A DNA stretch of 64,000 nt from Cobetia marina (lineage in GTDB: Bacteria > Pseudomonadota > Gammaproteobacteria > Pseudomonadales > Halomonadaceae): the NCBI RefSeq assembly GCF_001720485.1, contig NZ_CP017114.1, forward strand, positions 2,852,001-2,916,000, written 5' to 3'. Made by a program: the position numbers and the translations under genes. The notes beneath the pieces are model-generated. The model did not search any database and was not told the origin of the DNA. It saw only the letters and a list, made by a program, of their open reading frames with translations. This document shows, piece after piece, positions 7,716-16,663 of the stretch. Numbering within the stretch: the first letter of the stretch is position 1; each line of letters starts with the position of its first letter.

Positions 7716-8849
7716 TCAGTACAGACTGTGTCCGTCCTGCTCGACGTGACTCACCGTGACACGCCGCCACATCTTCACGTAGCACCAGGTGGTGTAGAGG
7801 ATGATGGTCGGCACCATCACCAGCCCCGCCACGGTGACGATGGACAGTGTCAGCTCGCTGGAGACCGAATCCCACAGCGTCAGGCTGGCCTCGCCCATGC
7901 GCGAGGACGGCACGATGAACGGGAACATGCTGATGCCTGCGGTGGCGACCACACCCCCTACCCCAATTGAGCTTGCCGTGAAGGCTGCCCCGCCCTGACG
8001 TCTGGCCGAGAGCCACATCGCGGTGACGATACCCGCCACGGCGCTCAAGGGCGCGAGCAACGTCAGTGGCTCACGCGCGTAGACATCCATCCAGCTGCCG
8101 GGTCCGACCTGCTTGTCCAGCAGCTTTAGCGCCGTGCCGGTATCGCCCATCTGATCGATGCTGTAGCCCATGCCGGACAACCACACCCACAGTCCGCCCA
8201 GGCCAAACAGCCCGAGCGAAAGCAGTCCCAGCGGCTGCACCAGACGCGCACTGCGCGCCGCCACGGCGTCATCGGCACGCGCCACCAGCCAGGTACCGCC
8301 ATGCAGCATCACCATCACGACGGACAGCGCCGCACACAGCAACGCGAAGGGATTGAACAGCCCGAGATAGCTGCCGTCGTAGCTGGCACGCATGTACTGA
8401 TCGACTTCCAGCGGCACGCCCTGCAGCAGGTTGCCGAAGATGAGGCCGAAGAAGGCAGTGGGAATCAGGCTGCCGGCGACGATGCCGCGGTCCCACCAGC
8501 CCCGCCATTGGGGGCTCTCGAGCTTGGAGCGATAGTCAAAGCCCAGCGGACGGAAGAACAGCGAGAACAGGATGGTCAGCATCGCGAAATAGAAGCTGGA
8601 GAACGCCGCGCCATAGACCACCGGCCACACCGCGAAGACGGCACCGATGGCGGTGACCAGCCATACCTGATTGCCATCCCAGTGCGGCGCCAGCGTGTTG
8701 ATCACCACGCGCCGTTCGCTGTCACTGCGACTGACCAGCGGCATCAGCATCGCCGCGCCCATGTCCATGCCATCGGTGATGACGAAGCCGATCAGCAGCA
8801 GACCCACCGCCACCCACCAGAACAGCTTGAGGATCTCGTAATCCCACAT
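7716..8849 (-). CDS. cydB: Cytochrome bd ubiquinol oxidase subunit II
   Basis: A 377-residue polytopic protein, close to E. coli CydB (379). It starts MWDYEILKLFWW and keeps GFVITDGMDMGAA, HWDGNQVWLVTAIGAVFAVWPVVY and FRPLGFDYRSK in the first third. CydB forms the bd oxidase with CydA in the inner membrane; the enzyme oxidises ubiquinol and reduces O2 to water with high affinity. The start is 6 bases after the cydA stop. The gap to cydX is 90 bases. Confidence 0.96.
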   Translation of the reverse strand: MWDYEILKLFWWVAVGLLLIGFVITDGMDMGAAMLMPLVSRSDSERRVVINTLAPHWDGNQVWLVTAIGAVFAVWPVVYGAAFSSFYFAMLTILFSLFFRPLGFDYRSKLESPQWRGWWDRGIVAGSLIPTAFFGLIFGNLLQGVPLEVDQYMRASYDGSYLGLFNPFALLCAALSVVMVMLHGGTWLVARADDAVAARSARLVQPLGLLSLGLFGLGGLWVWLSGMGYSIDQMGDTGTALKLLDKQVGPGSWMDVYAREPLTLLAPLSAVAGIVTAMWLSARRQGGAAFTASSIGVGGVVATAGISMFPFIVPSSRMGEASLTLWDSVSSELTLSIVTVAGLVMVPTIILYTTWCYVKMWRRVTVSHVEQDGHSLY

Positions 8850-8855
8850 GATCCA

Positions 8856-10457
8856 TTACTCCTTGAATGACAGCGAAGGATTGAGCGACATGCCCTCGTC
8901 GTCTCGCAGGGCGCCGCGCTCGAAGTGATAGCGGCCGGTATGCAGGGAAGAGGGTCCCTTGCGCGCGAAGTGGAACATCAGCCACATCTCGATCACGAAG
9001 AACAGGCTGTAGAAGGCCAGGAAACCGCCGATGGACCACCACAGATCCGACTCATCCAGGCTCGAGGCCGCCATGAAGGTCGGCAGGATCTCCCCCACCG
9101 CCCAGGGCTGACGCCCGAATTCGGCCACGAACCAGCCGGTTTCCACCGCGATGAACGGCAGCGGGATCGACAGCAGGCAGATCCACAGGAAGGGGCGCAC
9201 ATCGAAGCGATGCTTGGCACTCATCCATACCGCGACGATGAAGATCGCGAGCATCGCCATGCCACAGGCGACCATGATGCGGAACGAGAAGAACATCGGC
9301 GCCACCGGGGGGATCGAGTCGGCCGCGGCCTTGTCGATCATCTCCGGCGTGGCATCGGAGGGCGTCTCGACATAGCGCTTGAGCAGCATGCCGTAACCGA
9401 GATCCTGCTTGACGGCATCGAAGGCCTTGCGGGTCGCGATATCGTCCTGACCCTCCCGCAGCTGCTGGAGCAGATCATAGGCCTGCATGCCATTGACAAT
9501 GCGTCCGCGGTGCTCCTCGGTCAGCTCCTTGATGCCCGGAATCTCGGTATCCAGCGAGCGCGTACCGATCAGTCCCATCACATAGGGAATGTGGATGCCG
9601 TAATCGGTGTGCTGGGTCTCCTCGTTGGGCAGACCGATCAGCGTGAAGGACGCTGGCGCCGGCTCGGTCTCCCACATCGCCTCGATGGCGGCCATCTTGG
9701 CCTTCTGCACGTCGCCCACCTCATAACCGGACTCATCGCCCAGCACGATGACCGAGGCCACCGAGAACAGTCCGAAGGCCGCGGCGATGGCGAAGCTGCG
9801 CTTGGCGAAGCCCAGATCCCGCCCCTTGAGCAGGTAGAAGGCGCTGATACCGAGCACGAACATGGCGCCGGTCACGTAGCCTGCCGACACGGTATGCACG
9901 AACTTGGCCTGGGCGACCGGATTGAAGATGACATCCGCGAAGCTGGTCAGCTCCATGCGCATGGTCTCGAAGTTGAAGGCCGCCCCGACCGGATTCTGCA
10001 TCCAGCCATTGGCGATCAGGATCCACAGCGCCGAGAAGTTGGAGCCGAAGGCGACAAGCCAGGTCACCATCAGGTGCTGACGCTTGCTCAGGCGGTCCCA
10101 GCCGAAGAAGAACAGCCCGACGAAGGTGGATTCGAGGAAGAAGGCCACCAGGCCCTCGATGGCCAGCGGCGCACCGAAGATGTCGCCGACGTAATGCGAG
10201 TAATAGGCCCAGTTGGTGCCGAACTGGAACTCCATCGTCAGGCCGGTGGCGACACCGAGCGCGAAGTTGATGCCGAACAGCTTGCCCCAGAACTTGGTCA
10301 TGTCCTGGTAGACCTGCTTGCCGGTCATCACATACAGGGATTCCATGATGGCCAGCAGGAAGGCCATGCCGATGGTCAACGGGACGAACAGGAAGTGATA
10401 GAGCGCGGTCATGCCAAACTGGAACCGCGACAGCTCCACTACGGTATCGGAGATCAT
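8856..10457 (-). CDS. cydA: Cytochrome bd ubiquinol oxidase subunit I
   Basis: A 533-residue protein (E. coli CydA 522). Visible landmarks are the N-terminal [20 protein letters not shown] with the heme b595 histidine, [15 protein letters not shown] with a heme b558 histidine, [15 protein letters not shown] with the methionine ligand, and [13 protein letters not shown]. The segment of about 130 residues between helices 6 and 7 is a long Q-loop, as in E. coli, so this is bd-I type and not the short-loop cyanide-insensitive oxidase. ATG 10457 was chosen over far upstream starts because the protein begins [13 protein letters not shown] as in the family. The leader contains a hairpin (10522-10542) with no known role. 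Confidence 0.97.
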   Translation of the reverse strand: MISDTVVELSRFQFGMTALYHFLFVPLTIGMAFLLAIMESLYVMTGKQVYQDMTKFWGKLFGINFALGVATGLTMEFQFGTNWAYYSHYVGDIFGAPLAIEGLVAFFLESTFVGLFFFGWDRLSKRQHLMVTWLVAFGSNFSALWILIANGWMQNPVGAAFNFETMRMELTSFADVIFNPVAQAKFVHTVSAGYVTGAMFVLGISAFYLLKGRDLGFAKRSFAIAAAFGLFSVASVIVLGDESGYEVGDVQKAKMAAIEAMWETEPAPASFTLIGLPNEETQHTDYGIHIPYVMGLIGTRSLDTEIPGIKELTEEHRGRIVNGMQAYDLLQQLREGQDDIATRKAFDAVKQDLGYGMLLKRYVETPSDATPEMIDKAAADSIPPVAPMFFSFRIMVACGMAMLAIFIVAVWMSAKHRFDVRPFLWICLLSIPLPFIAVETGWFVAEFGRQPWAVGEILPTFMAASSLDESDLWWSIGGFLAFYSLFFVIEMWLMFHFARKGPSSLHTGRYHFERGALRDDEGMSLNPSLSFKE

Positions 10458-10974
10458 GTCTAACCCCTTTGCGATAAGACGAACGGCCAGACTGCCGTCT
10501 CTACATGCGCTTGCCACCGACGTCGGGGGCAGTCTCCCCCGACTCCCGCCGGCAAGCGCACAGGCAATGGCACCGTGGTACCAAGACCTTGGTCGGACAT
10601 TCTCTGCCCTCTCGCGACAGGCTCCAGATGACAGGTTGTCGCAGCCGTACTCCGGCAAGCGCCGCCTGCGGGGATCGCAAGCCCATGAGCTGACAGCGAA
10701 AACGTCCATGGCCCGCATCATTGCTGGGCTGGCGCGCAGTGGACCGCCAGCGGCCTCTCAACGCTCTCCTCGCGCACCTGCGCGACACCTGCGACCTTCC
10801 ACCACACGCCACAGCGCACAGACCTGCACGACAGAGGTCATGCACGGCTCGGACAATCCTGCGACGCGTGCTGAATGCGCAGACACAGGAGTTGCCGATC
10901 AGCGACTATCACTTCACCAGCAGGCTAACTATCATAGGGCGATCCATCGCTGGGTCCTGCGGCAGGGATTGCCC
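10458..10974. other. Divergent intergenic region, cydA / WaaP-like kinase
   Basis: 517 bases with no supported gene. It must hold the cyd promoter (minus) and the kinase promoter (plus). A GTCGGGGG/CCCCCGAC hairpin lies at 10522-10542 in the cydA leader. I looked for a TTGAT-N4-ATCAA Anr/FNR site and did not find one. Confidence 0.55.
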
Positions 10975-11874
10975 GTGACTCACCTCCCCTCTTTCGCTCG
11001 TGAACTTGCCATGACCTCCTTTTCCCGCCACTCCCTGTCCAGCGCCTCTCGGGGCCCACGTGCCACGGCGCCCCGTGGCCATGCCGACTACTGTGACCCC
11101 GCCCTGGGGAATCTGCTGGATTACCACGGCCTGAACCGGTTCGAGGCCCTGTGGCACGTGGCCGCCCAGGACGTTGATGCCCCTAACCGTGAGCGCGGAG
11201 GCACCTCGACGGTCTCGCTGCTCACTCTCGAGGACGAGCAGGGCCAGACACATCGCCTCTACCTCAAGCGCCAGACCAACCATCTGGGCCGCAGCCTGTC
11301 ACGCCCACTGGGCGAGCCGACCTTCTCGCGCGAGTGGCGTGCCATCCGCCACTATCACGCGCTGGGCATTCCTTCGGTGGATGCCGGCTGGTATGGCGAG
11401 CGCCGCACCGGCAAGGAGTGGCGCGCCATCCTGATCACCTTCGATCTCGACGGCCGCGATGATCTGGACCACTGGCATGCACGCTGGCCGGCGCTGGACG
11501 ATACCCGACGCACGCAAGTCATCACTGCCAGCGCACGTCTCGTGCGACAGATTCATCAGGCCGGCATGATGCACGGCTGCCTGTTCCCCAAGCATCTGTT
11601 CCTCAGCCGCCCACAGCCCGCCGCCGGCGGTACCAGCGCCATGCAGGAACAGATGGATGCCGTCATCATCGATCTGGAGAAGACCCGACGCTTCGTGCTG
11701 CGCCGTCACGAGTGCCAGCGCGACCTCTACGTGTTGTGGCGCCGCCTCAAGGCCTGGCAGGCAGCGGAGTGGCGAGAGTTTCTGGCCGTCTACCTCGACT
11801 GTCCCGCGCAGAGTGACGAGGTCAGTCGATGGCTCAACGAGCTTGAAGCACGTGCCCAGCGCAAGCGTCGCTGA
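10975..11874 (+). CDS. WaaP/InaA-family lipopolysaccharide kinase-like protein
   Basis: About 299 residues. A kinase-like core is visible: YLKRQTNH (ATP-binding lysine), FSREWRAIRHYHALGIPSV, RLVRQIHQAGMMHGCLFPKHLFL (catalytic-loop region, HGCLFPKH in place of HxDLxxxN) and VIIDLEKTRR (DFG-like, D-L-E). This order fits the Kdo/WaaP kinase family (PF06293), which phosphorylate LPS core sugars; InaA is the E. coli relative. The substrate is unknown. GTG 10975 has CAGGGA 6 bases upstream; ATG 11011 is a possible alternative without such a site. The N-terminal 30 residues look unstructured. Confidence 0.75.
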   Translation: MTHLPSFARELAMTSFSRHSLSSASRGPRATAPRGHADYCDPALGNLLDYHGLNRFEALWHVAAQDVDAPNRERGGTSTVSLLTLEDEQGQTHRLYLKRQTNHLGRSLSRPLGEPTFSREWRAIRHYHALGIPSVDAGWYGERRTGKEWRAILITFDLDGRDDLDHWHARWPALDDTRRTQVITASARLVRQIHQAGMMHGCLFPKHLFLSRPQPAAGGTSAMQEQMDAVIIDLEKTRRFVLRRHECQRDLYVLWRRLKAWQAAEWREFLAVYLDCPAQSDEVSRWLNELEARAQRKRR

Positions 11875-12238
11875 ATTCCCACACTGGTGGGCGCATCACG
11901 CATTGCGTAGCATGCGCTCACCTCACGAGCCGCCTACGACCAACGTCTCATGAATCTGTCGTGAAAATGAACGGCCCTGTCGCTGTCCTGCGCCACCTCC
12001 AGTCTCATCCTCGAGACATGCACCTTTTCTGAAATAATCGGTAACATCCGCTAACAAGACGTCAAATATGTTTTCAAACATTGTTCTAAAAAAATGCTTG
12101 CCAAAAAGAACAGTGTTTTTTATAGTTCATCTCGTCCCCTGAACAAGGCAGCCTTGCCACACTCGGTACATCCCCCGAGTTCGCCAGGCACCGCCGACAG
12201 GAAGCCCCCGAGGCCACAAGCTTCAAGGAGAACATCAC
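11875..12238. other. Intergenic region upstream of ompW
   Basis: 364 bases without a gene. The second half is strikingly AT-rich and carries the ompW promoter at 12098-12126. The first 150 bases show nothing I can name. Confidence 0.7.
12098..12126 (+). promoter_or_regulatory. Predicted sigma-70 promoter of ompW
   Basis: TTGCCA (12098-12103), a 17-base spacer and TATAGT (12121-12126). Four or five of six positions match consensus in each box, with ideal spacing. Transcription would begin near 12133 and give a leader of about 105 bases ending in AAGGAG before the ATG. Confidence 0.7.
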
Positions 12239-12832
12239 ATGAAAACCATCAAGATCCTGACTGCTACCGTCATCGCCGGCACCATGGCAATGGGTGCACA
12301 ATCTGCACTGGCCTACGGCAAGGGCGACATCTTCCTGCGCGGCGGCGTTGCCAAGGTCGACGGCAAGAGCAACAACGGCAATGGCCTGATCGCCAAGGAT
12401 GAATCCGGTTTCGCCGGCTCCGTGGGCTACATGTTCCACGACAACCTGGCAGTTGCTCTGCAGTCCACTGAAGCATTCAGCACCGACTGGAAAAACAGCG
12501 ACGGTGGCTTCGATCAGATGCCGATCAACCTGATGCTGCAGTACTACCCGCTGGGCGGTACCGAAGCTCGCGTTCAGCCTTACGCTGGCGTCGGCCTGAA
12601 CTACACCCACTTCTCCGGTGAGTCTGCCGGTGGCCAGAGCATGGACATCGACGACAGCTACGGCGCTGCTGCCGAGCTGGGTGTTGACCTCAACATCAAC
12701 GAATCCTGGGCCGTCAATGGCTTCGCTCGTTACGCTGACGTCAAGGCCGACACCAAGATCAACGGCCAGGACGTGAACGACACCGAGCTGGACCCGGTCA
12801 CCGTCGGTGCCGGTGTCACCTACCGCTTCTAA
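12239..12832 (+). CDS. ompW: Outer membrane protein OmpW, paralogue 1
   Basis: A 197-residue protein with a Sec signal peptide (cleavage after ALA, residue 25). The mature protein should be the eight-stranded OmpW beta-barrel: GDIFLRGGVAKV at strand 1, MLQYYPLGG and VQPYAGVGLNYTHFS in the middle, and the C-terminal aromatic strand ending GAGVTYRF needed for BAM-dependent insertion. OmpW proteins form a narrow hydrophobic channel for small apolar compounds. AAGGAG precedes the ATG. It has its own promoter and terminator. A second, diverged copy follows at 13111. Confidence 0.93.
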   Translation: MKTIKILTATVIAGTMAMGAQSALAYGKGDIFLRGGVAKVDGKSNNGNGLIAKDESGFAGSVGYMFHDNLAVALQSTEAFSTDWKNSDGGFDQMPINLMLQYYPLGGTEARVQPYAGVGLNYTHFSGESAGGQSMDIDDSYGAAAELGVDLNINESWAVNGFARYADVKADTKINGQDVNDTELDPVTVGAGVTYRF

Positions 12833-12910
12833 GTGCTGAAACACGCACTGACGAGCCGCGCCGAGCCATGACGCATCAGGGGTGATCCCCTTGCCTCATT
12901 GACGACGCAC

Positions 12911-12946
12911 AAGAACGCCGCAGGCCTCAGGGCCTGCGGCGTTCTT
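12911..12946 (+). terminator. ompW terminator
   Basis: A perfect 16-base inverted repeat (AAGAACGCCGCAGGCC) with a TCAG loop, 78 bases after the ompW stop. The right arm ends in TTCTT. Confidence 0.85.
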
Positions 12947-12979
12947 GCATGCGCGGACGGTCGGCGAGACAGACGGAAC

Positions 12980-12993
12980 TTGATTTGAATCAA
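12980..12993 (+). promoter_or_regulatory. Perfect FNR/Anr box upstream of the second ompW
   Basis: TTGATTTGAATCAA matches the FNR/Anr consensus TTGAT-N4-ATCAA at every defined base. Its centre is 131 bases before the ATG at 13111 and 50 bases upstream of a second, weaker box at 13030-13043. Confidence 0.85.
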
Positions 12994-13029
12994 GTGTGAC
13001 GGACCCTTGTCGGACATGACGGCAAACCC

Positions 13030-13070
13030 TTGTCATGGATCAATTTTTCGTCGACATGAGCTCCTAGACT
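13030..13070 (+). promoter_or_regulatory. Second FNR-like box and -10 element of the second ompW
   Basis: TTGTCATGGATCAA (13030-13043) keeps one perfect half-site (ATCAA) and three of five bases of the other. A TAGACT -10 element lies at 13065-13070. That spacing puts the box near -41.5 from a start at about 13078, the class II activator position. GGGAG then precedes the ATG at 13111. Confidence 0.6.
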
Positions 13071-13110
13071 GACATCTCCTTTCTCACCCCCTGTCACTTC
13101 GGGAGCGAAC

Positions 13111-13815
13111 ATGTCAGCCGCACAGTCCTTCTTGCCCTTCTCCTTCTGCCGGTCCTCTTCACGCCCGCTGCGCATGGCGGCGATCACGGCCGCACTCACG
13201 CTGACTGCCACGTCGGCTGTCGCTGCGCCGTTCTCGTCGACTGACTCAGGCCTCGAGAACCTCGATTATGGTGCCGGCCAGTTCTGGACGCGTGCGGGTG
13301 TCGCCAAGGTCTCGCCTAAGAGCGACAACGGTCGCATCGATGCCATCGGTGCCGACGTGGACGTCGATGATGACAGCGCCTTCGCCTTCACTCTGGGGTA
13401 TCGCTTCACCGATACCCTGGGGATCGAGCTGCTGGCCGCGCAGAATTTCGAGCATGACATCTCGCTGAATGGCCAGAAGGCCGGCTCCGTCGATCATCTG
13501 CCACCGACCCTGACACTGCAGTACTACCCCCTCGGTGGACGCGACTCCCGCATCCAGCCGTATATCGGTGCAGGCGTCAATTACACCCACTTCTCCGATG
13601 AAACCCTCGATGACGGCACCAAGCTCGAGATGGATGACAGCTGGGGCGCGGCCGCACAGATCGGTGTCGACCTGGTCATCAATGAGCATTGGGCGGCCAA
13701 CGTCGCTGCCTGGTATCTGGATATCGATTCCGATGTCACCGTGGCGGGCAGCGTCAACGACAAGGTCGAGATCGACCCGATCGTGACCATGGCCGGTATC
13801 AGCTATCGCTTCTGA
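13111..13815 (+). CDS. Outer membrane protein OmpW, paralogue 2, probably oxygen-regulated
   Basis: A 234-residue OmpW-family protein with an unusually long N-terminus. A polar, basic stretch of 21 residues precedes the hydrophobic signal segment (MAAITAALTLTATSAVA), and cleavage after AVA or VAA is likely. Barrel landmarks match paralogue 1: FWTRAGVAKVSPKS, TLQYYPLGG, IQPYIGAGVNYTHFS and a terminal GISYRF. GGGAG lies 5 bases before ATG 13111; ATG 13174 would give a normal-length signal peptide. The promoter region differs fully from that of paralogue 1 and carries FNR/Anr-type sites, so the two porins are probably made under different oxygen conditions. Confidence 0.9.
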   Translation: MSAAQSFLPFSFCRSSSRPLRMAAITAALTLTATSAVAAPFSSTDSGLENLDYGAGQFWTRAGVAKVSPKSDNGRIDAIGADVDVDDDSAFAFTLGYRFTDTLGIELLAAQNFEHDISLNGQKAGSVDHLPPTLTLQYYPLGGRDSRIQPYIGAGVNYTHFSDETLDDGTKLEMDDSWGAAAQIGVDLVINEHWAANVAAWYLDIDSDVTVAGSVNDKVEIDPIVTMAGISYRF

Positions 13816-13841
13816 GTCGCGCATCTGACTGGCCACAGACG

Positions 13842-13882
13842 ACAACGCCCCGCCAGCCCATCACGGGCCGGCGGGGCGTTGT
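13842..13882. terminator. Bidirectional terminator, ompW paralogue 2 / EamA exporter
   Basis: Arms ACAACGCCCCGCC and GGCGGGGCGTTGT enclose a partly paired AGCCCATCACGGGCC centre. It lies between convergent genes. Confidence 0.85.
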
Positions 13883-13896
13883 GCTTTCAGGGTGAA

Positions 13897-14859
13897 TCAG
13901 CGCGAGGCGGCCTGCCCGCTGCTCGGTGCCGACGTCTCGGGCGCTGACGGCGACGTGTCGTCAGCCGGCGCCCTGGCTACCTTGCCCGGACGGGGGCGAT
14001 CCAGCACCAGTCCCAGCACGACCAGCGCCGCTCCCATCACCATCAAGGCGGTCCACTGCTCATCGAACAGCCACCAGGCCATCAGCGCGGCACACGGTGG
14101 CACCAGGAAGAAGGTACGTGCGACCTGGTGGGCCTCGCCACGTTCGAGCATCAGCATCAGCAACCAGATGGCACCCACCGAGATGGCGATCACCAGCCAG
14201 GCGAGGGTCAGCAGCAGACGAGGCGTCGGGTCGAAGGCGAAGCTACCTACGCTGCTGGCTGCGATGAGGAAGACACAGCCCGCTCCCAGATACTGGAATA
14301 CCAGCCCCTCCACCAGCCCCATCCGACCACCGACACGCTTCTGCCACAGCGTCGAGCTGGACACGCCGATGAGCGCCACCAGACACCACAGCAGGCCGAT
14401 CATCGGCCACTCGAGCGTGGCGCTTGCGGCGCCTGCCCCCTGAAGCACGCCCGCCCCCAGCACCAGACTGACGCCAATCGCGCCACACCCCAGCCCCAGC
14501 CACTGCCTGGCGCCCAGACGGATACCGAACAGCGGCAGTGACAGCGCAGCCGTCACCAGAGGGTGCAGGCTGACCAGCAAGGCCGTCAGCCCCGCAGGCA
14601 GCCCGGCCTTGACCGCCGCGAACACGCCACCCAGATAGGCGCCGTGCAACAGCATGCCGATGCCCATCTGAGCCAGCTTGTCATAGCGCTGCCCCCACTG
14701 GCGCGGCTTGCGGCGTATCCACAGGATCAGCCCCAGCACCGGCAGTACCAGCAGGCTGCGCACCAGCAGCAGCGTGAAAGGCTCAGCATCCAGGGTGCCG
14801 AAACGTGCGGCGATGAACCCGGTGGCGAACAGGAAGACGAAGGTCAGCGGCATCCACAT
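13897..14859 (-). CDS. EamA/DMT-family membrane transporter
   Basis: A 320-residue protein with ten hydrophobic segments in two EamA repeats. MPLTFVFLFATGFIAARFG at the N-terminus and the repeat-end patterns PLVTAALSLPLFGIRLG and PPCAALMAWWLFDEQWTALMVMGAALVVLG are typical of RhaT/EamA-like exporters of metabolites. The C-terminal 35 residues are a Pro/Ser/Ala-rich tail. ATG 14859 follows GGAG by 8 bases. The divergent neighbour is a MocR-type regulator, a pairing common for EamA exporters. The substrate is unknown. Confidence 0.88.
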   Translation of the reverse strand: MWMPLTFVFLFATGFIAARFGTLDAEPFTLLLVRSLLVLPVLGLILWIRRKPRQWGQRYDKLAQMGIGMLLHGAYLGGVFAAVKAGLPAGLTALLVSLHPLVTAALSLPLFGIRLGARQWLGLGCGAIGVSLVLGAGVLQGAGAASATLEWPMIGLLWCLVALIGVSSSTLWQKRVGGRMGLVEGLVFQYLGAGCVFLIAASSVGSFAFDPTPRLLLTLAWLVIAISVGAIWLLMLMLERGEAHQVARTFFLVPPCAALMAWWLFDEQWTALMVMGAALVVLGLVLDRPRPGKVARAPADDTSPSAPETSAPSSGQAASR

Positions 14860-14970
14860 CAGATTGACTCCAGAGCACGAGAGACGGGACCTCACTGTCC
14901 CGAGGAGCGCTCACACCGAGCGCGTCATGCATCGCCGGCGTGATGTGACATGAGCTTGCCGCGAAGGCAC

Positions 14971-15013
14971 CAGGGGATACAAGATACAGAGAATGGCTTT
15001 TTCAGGGGATACA
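14971..15013 (+). promoter_or_regulatory. Direct repeats before the MocR-type gene, possible operator
   Basis: CAGGGGATAC occurs twice (14971-14980 and 15003-15012). GATACA occurs three times in the same orientation (14976, 14984 and 15008). MocR regulators such as GabR bind direct repeats in the divergent promoter region. If translation starts at 15020, these repeats lie just upstream of the ATG, in the right place for autoregulation. Confidence 0.45.
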
Positions 15014-15019
15014 GCCTGC

Positions 15020-16663
15020 ATGAGTGGCACTCAAGACCTCCCATCAGCGCCGCGCTACCAACAGCTGGCGACGCGCTTGAAAGCCGAGATGGCCACGGGG
15101 CAACTCGTCCCCGGACAACGGCTGCCCTCATTGCGCCGCCAGGCGGCCCTGTCAGGGCTGGGACTCAACAGCGTGATCCGCGCCTATGGCGAGCTGGAAT
15201 CCGCCGGCTTCCTCGTGGCTGTCCCGCGCCGGGGATTTCAGGTCGCGGCCGCAGCGGCACCTCCCTCTTCCGCCAGCCGCGATCACGACGCCGCCCCGTC
15301 ACGCTGCACCCCTCTTGCCACTCCGTCACTGGCCATCGATGACCCGGCCTGGCAGGCCATGGCACATGCCAGCGACCCGGCGCTGGCTCCGCTGGGCGCG
15401 GCGCATCCCGAGCTGGATGCGCCCGCCGTGCGGCGCCTCTATCGGCTGGTGCGCCAGAAGCTCAAGCATCACGCCGAATCCCCCAGCGCCTACGCGCTGC
15501 CCCCGGGCTCCCCCGCCCTGCGCGAGGCCATTGCCTCTCACCTCAGCCACCATGGCCATCACTGTCACGGTGACACCCTGTTGCTGTGTCAGGGGGCTCA
15601 GCAAGGCATGTCGCTGATTCTCCGAAAATGGCGCGCAAGCCGGGGACGCTGTCGCATCGGCATCGAGGCCCCCGGCTATTTCGGTGTACTTGCGGCGGTG
15701 GAAGCCAATGGTCACGAAGCCATTGCCCTGCCGACACATGCCGGAAGCGGACTGGATATCGAGGCATTGGCCAGACTGCTGGAGGAAGGAGAGGCAAGGC
15801 AGATGGACAGGCGGCAGACGTGTGCAGGCAAGACGCGGCCAGAGATGCCGCCCACGGCCGGGCACCGACACGGCAAGGCCGCCCTCGACGCGCTGATCGT
15901 CTCACCGGATTGCCACAACCCGCTGGGTGGCCAGCTGAGCCTGACGGATCGAGATCGCCTGCTCAAGCTAGCCCAACGCCACGGGGTACAGATCATCGAG
16001 AATGCCACCTTCGCGGAACTGAGCTTCGACACCCGTCTGCCCTGGCTGATGGACCTCCATCAGCGCCAGGCACCGTCACCGGCGCAGACAACGCCACTGG
16101 GACAGACAATATCACCGGAACAGGCACCCGGCGTGATCACGGTGGGCTCGCTGTCCAAGACGCTCGACCCGCGAGCACGCTGTGGCTGGGTGTGGCTCCC
16201 ACGGTCCGAAAGCGTGGCACCTGACGCCGAGCTGGCCATGCAGGGGCTGATTCGCGCACGCTGGGCCGATGGCATGGGCGACATGCCATGGATGCACGCC
16301 GCCCTCGCGGAGCTGATCGCCAGCGGCGATTACGGGCGCCATGTCCACCGCATGCGCCGCTGCTACGCGAAGCGCCTGCAACTGCTGCGCGAGACGCTTG
16401 CCTCTGCTCTCGGCGATGGCGTCTGGCTGCCCGGTGTCAGTGGTGGCTATCTGCAGTGGTGCGGCCTGCCGGGACTGGATGGCGCGGCCCTTTCCCGCCT
16501 GCACCGCGAGCTGCTCGAGGCTGGCATCGCCACTCTGCCCGGCTACCTGTTCAAGGCGGTCAGCCCCGGCCTGCGCCTCAATGCGGCCCAACTGCAGGAC
16601 GATGAGACTCTCGCACGATTGACCAAGACCCTGCGCAACGCGCTGCACGGAGCCGATGCCTAG
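15020..16663 (+). CDS. MocR-type transcriptional regulator (GntR wHTH plus aminotransferase-like domain)
   Basis: About 547 residues. Residues 10-80 are a GntR winged helix (GQRLPSLRRQAALSGLGLNSVIRAY). The rest is a fold-type I aminotransferase-like domain with SPDCHNPLGG and the PLP lysine in VGSLSKTLDPRARCGW. Such proteins use PLP or an amino-compound adduct as effector and often control B6, GABA or amine metabolism and exporters. The domain carries a local insertion (around residues 255-285) rich in charged residues. ATG 15020 gives a normal N-terminus; ATG 14993 would add nine residues and place the repeats inside the gene. It is divergent from one EamA gene and convergent with another. 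Confidence 0.88.
   Translation: MSGTQDLPSAPRYQQLATRLKAEMATGQLVPGQRLPSLRRQAALSGLGLNSVIRAYGELESAGFLVAVPRRGFQVAAAAAPPSSASRDHDAAPSRCTPLATPSLAIDDPAWQAMAHASDPALAPLGAAHPELDAPAVRRLYRLVRQKLKHHAESPSAYALPPGSPALREAIASHLSHHGHHCHGDTLLLCQGAQQGMSLILRKWRASRGRCRIGIEAPGYFGVLAAVEANGHEAIALPTHAGSGLDIEALARLLEEGEARQMDRRQTCAGKTRPEMPPTAGHRHGKAALDALIVSPDCHNPLGGQLSLTDRDRLLKLAQRHGVQIIENATFAELSFDTRLPWLMDLHQRQAPSPAQTTPLGQTISPEQAPGVITVGSLSKTLDPRARCGWVWLPRSESVAPDAELAMQGLIRARWADGMGDMPWMHAALAELIASGDYGRHVHRMRRCYAKRLQLLRETLASALGDGVWLPGVSGGYLQWCGLPGLDGAALSRLHRELLEAGIATLPGYLFKAVSPGLRLNAAQLQDDETLARLTKTLRNALHGADA

Noticed and set aside
8925-10463. 512-codon plus-strand frame opposite cydA
   Set aside because: Shadow of cydA; no ribosome site and a biased His/Asp/Glu/Gln composition.
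10411-10974. Upstream extension of the WaaP-like gene by 188 codons
   Set aside because: It overlaps the cydA start and the divergent promoter region, and the added residues are unlike the kinase family.
10458-10974. Possible Anr/FNR site for the cyd operon
   Set aside because: I scanned for TTGAT-N4-ATCAA with one or two mismatches and saw no candidate at a sensible place.
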